From Chitinophagaceae bacterium (GTDB lineage Bacteria; Bacteroidota; Bacteroidia; Chitinophagales; Chitinophagaceae), in NCBI GenBank assembly GCA_947481355.1, contig CANKGM010000130.1, forward strand, positions 1-6,069: DNA of 6,069 bases, written 5' to 3'. This document shows positions 1 to 6,069 of the stretch, piece after piece; within the stretch, counting starts at the first letter, position 1; each line of letters starts with the position of its first letter. Position numbers and translations under genes: made by a program. The notes beneath the pieces are model-generated. The model did no database searches and was not told the origin of the DNA. It was given only the letters and a program-made list of their open reading frames with translations.

Positions 1-189
1 CCCAAACCTGACCAATTATTATTTGAAGAATCATGGGCTACTGGCGAATGGTTCCGTTCTGGCATGCTTTGGAATTTAGGAGCAGGTAAAATATTTTATT
101 TCCGACCAGGACATGAAACATATCCAGTTTTTAAGGAATCAAGTGTTATGCAAATTATTACTAATGCTGTTTATTGGATGGCGCAGTAG
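1..189 (+). CDS. ThuA-like domain protein, C-terminal end (5' truncated by window edge)
   Basis: The reading frame is open from base 1 and stops with TAG at 187-189, giving the last 62 residues of a longer protein. The visible part contains GKIFYFRPGHETYPVF (about residues 32-47 of the fragment) and ends in a hydrophobic helix with AVYWMAQ. This matches the C-terminal strand and helix of the ThuA family (PF06283), which has a class I glutamine-amidotransferase-like fold and was named for trehalose utilisation in rhizobia. In Bacteroidota and Planctomycetota such domains are frequent beside glycoside hydrolases and sugar dehydrogenases, but their biochemical role is mostly unproven. The next gene starts 27 bp downstream on the same strand, so the two are probably co-transcribed. 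The N-terminus, any signal peptide and any extra domain lie outside the window. The family call rests on this short stretch only. Confidence 0.75.
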   Translation, partial: PKPDQLLFEESWATGEWFRSGMLWNLGAGKIFYFRPGHETYPVFKESSVMQIITNAVYWMAQ

Positions 190-216
190 TGGGCTTATTT
201 TAAAATTATAATTTTC

Positions 217-2307
217 ATGAAAAAATCAACATCTCTTTTATCATTAATTTTTTTGTTATTGGCATTGACAATCTCCCATATGGGGAATACGCAATCCAAT
301 ATGGAAAGCATAACCAATCTTAAGCGTCCTAATTCAACTGAATTAAATAGTTTCTATGTTAGCAATGCAAAGCCACTTCTGCCTCTTTCATTTATAAAAT
401 TACCAGTTGGGAGTATTTCGCCTAAAGGTTGGATTTTAAAATATTTAGAACTTCAGCGTGATGGACTGACAGGCCATCTTGGAGAAATTAGTGCTTGGCT
501 TGATAAAAAAAATAATGCATGGTTTAGTGGAAATGGGAAAGGTGATCATGGATGGGAAGAAGTTCCTTATTGGCTGAAGGGATATGGTGATCTCGCATAT
601 GTATTGAAAGATCAAAAAATGATTGATGAAACTAAATCATGGATAGAGAAAGTGTTTGAAAGCCAACAGCCTAATGGATATTTCGGACCCAAGCTTTCAG
701 AAGAAGATATCCTTCGAAGAAAATCAGATCTTCAAGATCTGTGGCCAAATATGCTTATGCTTTGGTGCCTTCAGTCATATTACGAATACAGTAATGATCA
801 ACGAGTTCTCACTTTCATGTCTAAGTATTTCAGATGGCAAATGACAGTACCTGATCAAAAATTTTTGAAAACATATTGGGAGAATAGTAGAGGCGGCGAT
901 AATTTATACAGCATCTATTGGCTTTATAATCACATTGGAGAAAAATGGCTTTTGGAACTCGCAAATAAAATTCATAGAAATACTGCTGATTGGGCACAGT
1001 CTAATAATCTACCCAATTGGCATAATGTAAACATTGCGCAATGTTTTAGAGAGCCTGCTACATATTTCATGCAGTCAAAGGATAGCGCAGGTCTTTTTGC
1101 TACTTACAATGATTTTTATTTGATTCGAAAATTATACGGACAAGTGCCAGGTGGTATGTTTGGTGCCGATGAAAATGCAAGAGATGGATATGATGATCCT
1201 AGACAAGCTATAGAAACATGTGGTATGGTTGAGCAAATGGTTTCTGATGAAATACTAGCAGGCATCACTGGAGATCCTATGTGGGCAGATCATTGTGAGA
1301 ATGTTGCGTTTAATACCTATCCTGCTGCAGTAATGCCTGATTTCAAGGGCCTACGTTATTTGACTTCTCCGAATATGGTAGTTAGTGATAACAAGGATCA
1401 CGCTCCAGGCATTGAGAATGCCGGACCTTTTCTAATGATGAATCCCTTTAGCAGTCGTTGTTGTCAACATAATCATGCAATGGGATGGCCTTACTATGCA
1501 GAACATTTGTGGATGGCAACGCCAGATAATGGAGTTGTTGCCATGTTGTATAATAGCAGTGAAGTTGATGTCAAAGTGGGTAGTGGGAAAAATGAAAGTG
1601 TTCATTTAAAGCAAACAACCCATTATCCTTTTGAAGAAATGATAAAAATTCAAGTTAATACCAATAAGTCAGTTCGGTTTCCACTTTATTTGAGGGTTCC
1701 ATCATGGTGCACTAATGCTAAAATAATATTGAATGGTAATCCTCAGTCCGTTTTGTTAGAATCAGGATCTTATGCCCGAATTGATAGACTCTGGAGTGAG
1801 GGGGATGTTGTTCAATTATCATTACCAATGAAATTAAAAAAAGATACATGGACACAAAACAAAAATAGTGTTAGTATCAATTATGGGCCTCTTACATTTT
1901 CATTGAAAATTGGTGAATCGTATCAAAAAGTTGAAAGTAAAATATCTGCTCAAGAAGGTTCAAAATGGCAAGAAAATGTAGACCAATCGAAATGGCCTTC
2001 TTATAACTTATATCCTTCTAGTTTGTGGAATTATGGATTGATAATCAATGACCAATCGTTAGAAGATCAGTTTGTAATAGAAAAAAGAGAGTGGCCTACT
2101 GATGATTTTCCTTTTACCCAAGAAACGGTTCCCTTTAGTATGAAGGCAAAAGGAAAATTAATCCCAGAGTGGATGTTGGATAAAAACGGCCTATGTGATG
2201 TATTGCCCCAAAGTCCAGTCAAGACAATTACAAAGGAAGATGAAATTGAATTGATACCCATGGGAGCGGCTAGATTAAGAATTGCTGCATTTCCTGTTGT
2301 TCATTAA
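217..2307 (+). CDS. Secreted GH127 (DUF1680) family glycoside hydrolase, beta-L-arabinofuranosidase-like
   Basis: This 696-residue protein starts with a Sec-type signal peptide: MKK, a hydrophobic core at residues 7-20, and probable cleavage near residues 25-28. There is no lipobox cysteine, so it is likely periplasmic or secreted. Residues about 60-440 fit the alpha/alpha barrel of GH127, with the landmarks EEVPYWLKGYGDLAYVL (114-130), WHN (268-270), GGMFGADEN (312-320), ETCG (333-336) and RCCQHN (414-419). About 440-690 are beta-rich C-terminal domains. In the characterised bifidobacterial HypBA1, a zinc-bound cysteine is the nucleophile. Its ligands E338, C340, C417 and C418 correspond to E333, C335, C415 and C416 here with nearly the same spacing. 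Known GH127 activities include beta-L-arabinofuranosidase and an aceric-acid hydrolase, so the substrate is uncertain. The usual acid/base glutamate appears not to align. Length is normal once the signal peptide is allowed for. The ATG at 217 is chosen because it gives the signal peptide; no Shine-Dalgarno precedes it. Confidence 0.88.
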   Translation: MKKSTSLLSLIFLLLALTISHMGNTQSNMESITNLKRPNSTELNSFYVSNAKPLLPLSFIKLPVGSISPKGWILKYLELQRDGLTGHLGEISAWLDKKNNAWFSGNGKGDHGWEEVPYWLKGYGDLAYVLKDQKMIDETKSWIEKVFESQQPNGYFGPKLSEEDILRRKSDLQDLWPNMLMLWCLQSYYEYSNDQRVLTFMSKYFRWQMTVPDQKFLKTYWENSRGGDNLYSIYWLYNHIGEKWLLELANKIHRNTADWAQSNNLPNWHNVNIAQCFREPATYFMQSKDSAGLFATYNDFYLIRKLYGQVPGGMFGADENARDGYDDPRQAIETCGMVEQMVSDEILAGITGDPMWADHCENVAFNTYPAAVMPDFKGLRYLTSPNMVVSDNKDHAPGIENAGPFLMMNPFSSRCCQHNHAMGWPYYAEHLWMATPDNGVVAMLYNSSEVDVKVGSGKNESVHLKQTTHYPFEEMIKIQVNTNKSVRFPLYLRVPSWCTNAKIILNGNPQSVLLESGSYARIDRLWSEGDVVQLSLPMKLKKDTWTQNKNSVSINYGPLTFSLKIGESYQKVESKISAQEGSKWQENVDQSKWPSYNLYPSSLWNYGLIINDQSLEDQFVIEKREWPTDDFPFTQETVPFSMKAKGKLIPEWMLDKNGLCDVLPQSPVKTITKEDEIELIPMGAARLRIAAFPVVH

Positions 2308-2349
2308 ATAGTACTTATTAAATTTTGTATGTCATTTGATTCTTGAAAA

Positions 2350-2380
2350 TTGCCATTGATGAGTTCAATTATTACCTTTG
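2350..2380 (+). promoter_or_regulatory. Bacteroidota-type promoter upstream of phnW
   Basis: TTG at 2350-2352 is followed after 20 bp by TACCTTTG at 2373-2380. This matches the Bacteroidota housekeeping promoter pattern, a -33 TTG and a -7 TAnnTTTG box about 19-21 bp apart. The implied transcription start is near 2387, giving a short leader of about 30 nt before the phnW ATG at 2417. A small perfect dyad, ATTGA-TGAGT-TCAAT (2355-2369), lies in the spacer and could be an operator half-site pair or chance. The site suggests phnW is transcribed separately from the upstream hydrolase gene. It is a pattern match only, in an AT-rich gap. Confidence 0.6.
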
Positions 2381-2416
2381 CCATTCTCAAATTAAATCAT
2401 CTTTAAAATTTCTCCG

Positions 2417-3526
2417 ATGAGCATGAAAAAATTCTTGTTTACACCTGGGCCACTTACCACTTCAAGAACGGTTAAAGAAGCAATGCTTGAAGACATGGGC
2501 TCTAGAGATCACGAATTCATGGATGCTATCAAAGTAATCAGAACTCAGCTGTTGACTATAGGACATGTTTCAAAAGAGCTTGGCTATGAATCAGTGATTG
2601 TTCAAGGATCAGGAACCTTTGGAGTTGAAAGCGTAATAAGCAGTGTTGTAAAGAAAGAAGATAAGCTACTCGTTGTTGCTAATGGTGCTTATGGTGAGCG
2701 TATTATCAAAATGGCTAAAATTCATCAATTAAATCTTTTAGAGCTTCGTTTTGAAGAAGATGAAATCATCTCTCCATCGGTAACTGAAGAATACATCAAA
2801 TCAAATCCGGGCATTACACATATTGCTTGCATTCACTCTGAAACTACTACCGGACTTTTTAATCCTATAGAAGAAATTGGAGCAGTCTGCAAAGCACATG
2901 GCATAATTTTTATTGTTGATGCCATGAGTAGTTTTGGTGGTGTTGAAATTGACATAAAAAAATGTAACATTGATTTTCTTCTGTCTTCATCTAATAAATG
3001 CATAGAAGGAGTTCCAGGTTTTGCCTTTGCTATTTGCAAAAAAACAGAACTAGAAAAATCCAAGGGGAATGGCAGAAGCTTAAGCCTTGATTTATACGAT
3101 CAATGGGCTGGATTGGAAGCCAATGGACAATTTAGATTTACTCCTCCAACGTTGAGTCTTATGGCATTCAGGCAAGCGTTGAGGGAGTTGGATGCGGAGG
3201 GAGGAGTTAAAGCTCGCGAGCTTAGATATAAAACAAATAAACAACTATTGGATAAAGGTATGGAGGCTCTTGGGTTCAAGCAATACCTTAAACCTGAAAT
3301 TCAAGGTCATATCATATCTTCTTTTCTATATCCTTCAGACCCTGGGTTTAACTTTGAACAGTTTTACAAAAAGTTAAATGATAGGGGATGTATCATTTAT
3401 CCAGGAAAGCTAAGCAAGACAAATGCATTTAGAATCGGCAATATTGGTCAAATATTTCCAGATGATATCACTTACTTGCTTGATGCAATTAAGCAAGTAA
3501 TAGAAGAAGAGGGTATTAAAATCTAA
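2417..3526 (+). CDS. phnW: 2-aminoethylphosphonate--pyruvate transaminase (PhnW)
   Basis: This 369-residue protein is full length for PhnW, a cytosolic PLP-dependent fold type I (class V) aminotransferase. It converts 2-aminoethylphosphonate plus pyruvate to phosphonoacetaldehyde plus L-alanine (EC 2.6.1.37). Visible landmarks are the N-terminal FTPGPLTTS (8-16) and SRDHEFM (29-35). GSGTFGVES (64-72) lies in the cofactor-phosphate loop. IHSETTTG (139-146) precedes VDAMSSFGG (167-175), whose D168 should contact the PLP ring nitrogen. SSSNKCIEGVPG (190-201) carries the Schiff-base lysine K194, the same number as in Salmonella PhnW. FRIGNIG (338-344) holds the C-terminal substrate arginine. ATG at 2417 and ATG at 2423 (giving MKKFLFTPGP) are both possible starts; neither has a Shine-Dalgarno, and the second matches the usual family N-terminus equally well. 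The gene has its own predicted promoter and converges on phnY, which uses its product. A related alanine--glyoxylate-type aminotransferase is the only real alternative and is unlikely given the neighbours. Confidence 0.96.
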   Translation: MSMKKFLFTPGPLTTSRTVKEAMLEDMGSRDHEFMDAIKVIRTQLLTIGHVSKELGYESVIVQGSGTFGVESVISSVVKKEDKLLVVANGAYGERIIKMAKIHQLNLLELRFEEDEIISPSVTEEYIKSNPGITHIACIHSETTTGLFNPIEEIGAVCKAHGIIFIVDAMSSFGGVEIDIKKCNIDFLLSSSNKCIEGVPGFAFAICKKTELEKSKGNGRSLSLDLYDQWAGLEANGQFRFTPPTLSLMAFRQALRELDAEGGVKARELRYKTNKQLLDKGMEALGFKQYLKPEIQGHIISSFLYPSDPGFNFEQFYKKLNDRGCIIYPGKLSKTNAFRIGNIGQIFPDDITYLLDAIKQVIEEEGIKI

Positions 3527-3552
3527 ACTGAAAATATCGGTTTTATTTTTTT
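3525..3552 (+). terminator. Rho-independent terminator of phnW at the convergent junction
   Basis: AAACTG (3525-3530) can pair with CGGTTT (3538-3543) as a 6-bp stem with one U-G wobble around a 7-nt AAAATAT loop. It runs directly into a T-rich tract, TTTTATTTTTTT (3541-3552). The stem begins within the phnW stop codon, and the T-run reaches into the stop codon of the opposing phnY gene. In the minus direction the wobble becomes an A-C mismatch and no comparable U-run follows, so it should work mainly for phnW. The stem is short and AT-rich, so termination may be incomplete. Confidence 0.5.
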
Positions 3553-4975
3553 ACCAGGGCATGGAAAAAGTCTTCACATACGTGAAGCATTTTATGGCTT
3601 CAATCACTCCTTCTTTTATGCCAAGGCCTGAGTCTTTTATTCCTCCGAACGGTGAACTTTCGATTCTATATCCTGGAACTTCATTGATGTTGACGGTGCC
3701 TACTTTCAATTCTTTGATGAATCGGATCGCATAATCCATATTATTGGTGATGATACCAGATGATAGGCCATATGCTGTTGAATTTGATAATGCTATAGCG
3801 TCATCAATATTTTTAAATGTCATGATTGGCGCCAAAGGGCCAAAGGATTCATGAACAACCATGTCGGCATTTCTAGGAACATCCACTATAACGGTAGGTT
3901 CCATTAATGCGCCAGTTCTTTTTCCTCCGTATAACACGCGTGCACCTTGCTCAACAGCCTTTTTTACAACACTTTCTAGGTATATGGCAGATGCTTCATC
4001 GATAACCGTACCTACTTTTGTAGCAGGATCTGATGGATCTCCACAGGTATATTCTTTTACTTTTTCTAAGAATTTCTCAAGAAACAGATCATTGATTTTT
4101 TCATGGACCAATATTCTTTTCACTGCTGTGCAGCGCTGTCCGCTATTTCTAAATGATCCTTCAGCAGCTAATAAAACGGCAGTGTCAATATCTGCGTCTT
4201 CCATGATAATGATAGGGTCGTTACCACCGAGTTCTAAAATAACTTTTTTATACCCTGCTGTAGTAGCTATTCTCTTTCCAACCGCAACGCTTCCTGTAAA
4301 GGAAACTAGTTCTATTGCGGCGTGCTTAACCAATGGTTCTGCCACTTCATTTGTTGGTCCAAGTAATACGCTCAACATATAACCGGGTAAGCCAGCTTCG
4401 TATAATAGTTCAACAATCTTTATCGCAGTTAATGGTGTCTTTTCAGATGGCTTCAATATAACTGGTGTTCCAGCTGCGATAGCGGGTGCAATTTTATGAA
4501 CAACTTGATTCAATGGATGATTGAAAGGGGTGATAGCGACAGCTAAACCAAGTGGTTCGCGTGTGGTGAATATTTTTCTAGCTTTTCCGCTTGGAGAAAT
4601 ATCACAAGAAAAAATTTGACCATCATCTTTTAAACATTCAATCGCAGCAAACATCAATACATCATGTGCTCTTCCTGTTTCATAAATCGCTTCACGTATA
4701 GCTAAGCCAGATTCAGCGCTGATTACTTTTGCGAATTCTTCTTTTCGTTCAACAAGTAATTGACGTGTTTTGTCTAATATTAGATAACGGTCATATCGAG
4801 TTAGCTTTTTGCCACCTGCAAGTCCAGCAGCAATAGCTTCTTCAGTATGGGATGCATTAGCAAGTGCTACTGTTCCAACAAGTCTATTATCATAAGGACT
4901 TCTAACTTCAAGAGAATTGCTTGATTCAATTTTTTTTCCAGCTATATAACAAGAGAGATTGGTGGATTCGGACAT
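3551..4975 (-). CDS. phnY: Phosphonoacetaldehyde dehydrogenase (PhnY)
   Basis: This 474-residue cytosolic protein has the full length and motifs of the NAD(P)-dependent aldehyde dehydrogenase superfamily. These include ITPFNHPLN (148-156) with the oxyanion-hole N152, VILKPSEKTP (172-181) with cofactor-binding K175, SFTGSVAVGK (225-234), the general base E248 in LELGGNDP, and the catalytic cysteine C282 in NSGQRCTAVKR. The C-terminal part has ESFGPLAP (376-383) and SSPFGGIKDSG (440-450). R102, H153, R281 and R437 fall at positions expected for the phosphonate-binding residues reported for Sinorhizobium meliloti PhnY (R108, H159, R290, R447, recalled). The assignment as the phosphonoacetaldehyde enzyme, which makes phosphonoacetate, also rests on its place between phnW and phnA; superfamily membership alone would not give the substrate. 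It follows phnA on the same strand after 83 bp. No Shine-Dalgarno precedes the ATG. The name phnY is also used for an unrelated 2-AEP dioxygenase; this is not that enzyme. Confidence 0.92.
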   Translation of the reverse strand: MSESTNLSCYIAGKKIESSNSLEVRSPYDNRLVGTVALANASHTEEAIAAGLAGGKKLTRYDRYLILDKTRQLLVERKEEFAKVISAESGLAIREAIYETGRAHDVLMFAAIECLKDDGQIFSCDISPSGKARKIFTTREPLGLAVAITPFNHPLNQVVHKIAPAIAAGTPVILKPSEKTPLTAIKIVELLYEAGLPGYMLSVLLGPTNEVAEPLVKHAAIELVSFTGSVAVGKRIATTAGYKKVILELGGNDPIIIMEDADIDTAVLLAAEGSFRNSGQRCTAVKRILVHEKINDLFLEKFLEKVKEYTCGDPSDPATKVGTVIDEASAIYLESVVKKAVEQGARVLYGGKRTGALMEPTVIVDVPRNADMVVHESFGPLAPIMTFKNIDDAIALSNSTAYGLSSGIITNNMDYAIRFIKELKVGTVNINEVPGYRIESSPFGGIKDSGLGIKEGVIEAIKCFTYVKTFSMPW

Positions 4976-5058
4976 AATGTATTTTTTAAATCAAACGATG
5001 GATATAATTAATAAGATTATTTCAATGTTACGAACTCAAGTCAAACCAACTGATTGCG

Positions 5059-6069
5059 TTATGCGTTGGTTCCATTGATGGTGAAATCAAAAATGTCAAA
5101 GTTTCGTGGGTCGCCTGCTGCCTTTCTTAAATACACCGCGTTAAGTGGATGGGAAATAATCATAGGAACCATCTCTTCATAGCGTCCACCATGGGAGCGA
5201 AGTGTTCCGTCTAAGGCTGACAAATCATGGTATTGAGGTCGTCTTCCTACCACTACATTTCGTCCAGATAGTACTACTAAATCACCAATGCGGTCTTCAG
5301 GTTGTTCTAATACTTTTACTGCAGTTGATTTATCATACACTTCAGTAATGCCATCTAGTCCGGTTAAGTAATTTTTTACATCAGAAATGATAGATTTATC
5401 GGCTACATGTATAACAATATATGAACCTAAGGCTCCATGGTGTTTTACATATGGGTCTGTGATTGGACATATCACGCGAAAATGATTACCGAATTTTTCT
5501 TCCAAAAGGTCTTCTACAAACAATACATTGGGTGTGCCATCTTCATGAATTTTTGCATTCATTCCATGGTCAGCAGTTGCTCCAACTATTGCTCCAAGAG
5601 CGATTAGCTTTCCAATTTCTGTATCCATTGCTTCATAAAATGCAAGTGACTCTTCTGCATAAGGGTCATAGGTATGTTGCATATAATCAGTTAGCGATAG
5701 ATAAAGAAAGTCGGCAATTCCTTTTTCTATTAAAGCAACCCCTGCCTGAAGAACAAATAGACTCGCATCCGGACTATATATAGGCGGTGTGGGATGACCT
5801 ACAATTTCTTCTAGGTTATCTATTCCATGAGTTTCTATTGTAGCTTGATTGGCCTTTTCTGCTGAAAAAGCGATTCCGTTCAACTTGAATGAAAGAATAT
5901 CTCTTAATTTCTCCTTTGCAGTAACAACTGCCACTTTCCTACCTGCATTGGCAGCAGCTGCAAGAATGGTTTCTGCCCTGAGGTATTCTGAAGAATTCAT
6001 CATCACTTCACGATCTTTGGCCTCTTCGTAAAAGAAATTTCCACAAATGCCATGCACCGCAGGTGTTAC
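5059..6069 (-). CDS. phnA: Phosphonoacetate hydrolase (PhnA), N-terminus beyond window edge
   Basis: The fragment covers the last 336 residues of a protein whose family is usually a little over 400 residues. It is an alkaline-phosphatase-superfamily enzyme with two zinc ions that hydrolyses phosphonoacetate to acetate and phosphate (EC 3.11.1.2). A GTG at 6055-6057 could be misread as a start, but the frame stays open to the edge. The residues VTPAVHGICGNFF straddling it match an internal family segment, so the true start is outside. Counting from that GTG, metal ligands are visible as D124 and H128 (LTDYMQH), D163 and H164 (TADHGMN), and H289 (LRSHGGRYEEM). These keep a constant offset of 87-88 from D211, H215, D250, H251 and H377 of Sinorhizobium meliloti PhnA. 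The ligand D29 and nucleophile T68 would lie in the roughly 80 missing residues. TAKEKLR (46-52) probably contributes substrate-binding lysines. It is the first visible gene of a probable phnA-phnY unit. Confidence 0.94.
   Translation of the reverse strand, partial: VTPAVHGICGNFFYEEAKDREVMMNSSEYLRAETILAAAANAGRKVAVVTAKEKLRDILSFKLNGIAFSAEKANQATIETHGIDNLEEIVGHPTPPIYSPDASLFVLQAGVALIEKGIADFLYLSLTDYMQHTYDPYAEESLAFYEAMDTEIGKLIALGAIVGATADHGMNAKIHEDGTPNVLFVEDLLEEKFGNHFRVICPITDPYVKHHGALGSYIVIHVADKSIISDVKNYLTGLDGITEVYDKSTAVKVLEQPEDRIGDLVVLSGRNVVVGRRPQYHDLSALDGTLRSHGGRYEEMVPMIISHPLNAVYLRKAAGDPRNFDIFDFTINGTNA

Noticed and set aside
190..216. Separate promoter for the GH127 gene
   Set aside because: The 27-bp gap is A/T-rich but has no TAnnTTTG box, so co-transcription with the ThuA-like gene is more likely.
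2308..2350. Terminator for the GH127 gene
   Set aside because: The only pairing is AATTTT with AAAATT across a 19-nt loop, with no GC in the stem and no T-run after it, which is too weak to call.
3861..4382. A 173-codon open frame on the plus strand inside phnY
   Set aside because: It lies antisense to the conserved catalytic core of phnY, its translation is low-complexity and resembles no family I recognise, and it has no promoter or ribosome-binding signal of its own.
4976..5058. Promoter for phnY alone in the 83-bp gap after phnA
   Set aside because: On the minus strand only ATCGTTTG resembles the -7 box; it lacks the leading TA, and the nearest TTG is about 23 bp away. The gap is AT-rich, so co-transcription with phnA remains the simpler reading.
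5463..5783. A 106-codon open frame on the plus strand inside phnA
   Set aside because: It is antisense to the metal-binding region of phnA, rich in Leu, His and Gln, and looks like a reverse-strand shadow of real coding sequence.
6055..6057. GTG as the start codon of phnA
   Set aside because: The frame continues to the window edge with family-like residues, and a start here would drop the nucleophile threonine and the first aspartate ligand.

Overview
The window comes from an AT-rich bacterium, most likely a member of the Bacteroidota. Three things support this. None of the three visible start codons has a Shine-Dalgarno-like GGAGG upstream; the leaders are A/T-rich. The gap before phnW carries a close match to the Bacteroidota promoter (TTG, 20 bp, TACCTTTG). 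A secreted GH127/DUF1680 enzyme next to a ThuA-domain protein is also common in Bacteroidota and Planctomycetota glycan-use loci. Genus or family cannot be resolved from this sequence.

Layout: bases 1-189 (+) are the last 62 codons of a ThuA-like protein. Bases 217-2307 (+) encode a complete secreted GH127-type glycoside hydrolase only 27 bp downstream, probably co-transcribed with it. A 109-bp gap holds a promoter, then phnW (2417-3526, +). A hairpin plus T-run lies at the point where phnW converges tail-to-tail with phnY (3551-4975, -). After an 83-bp gap comes phnA (5059-6069, -), whose N-terminus runs off the right edge. No gap exceeds 109 bp, and I see no RNA gene, mobile element, long repeat or CRISPR array.

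The right two thirds encode a complete 2-aminoethylphosphonate (2-AEP) degradation route. PhnW transaminates 2-AEP with pyruvate to phosphonoacetaldehyde and alanine. PhnY oxidises the aldehyde to phosphonoacetate. PhnA hydrolyses the C-P bond to give acetate and phosphate. The same cells could therefore gain nitrogen, carbon and phosphorus from 2-AEP. The three enzymes are known; what deserves attention is their arrangement (phnW facing phnY-phnA, with its own promoter), their presence in an apparent Bacteroidota, and their position beside carbohydrate-degradation genes. I did not find a clearly new biological system here.
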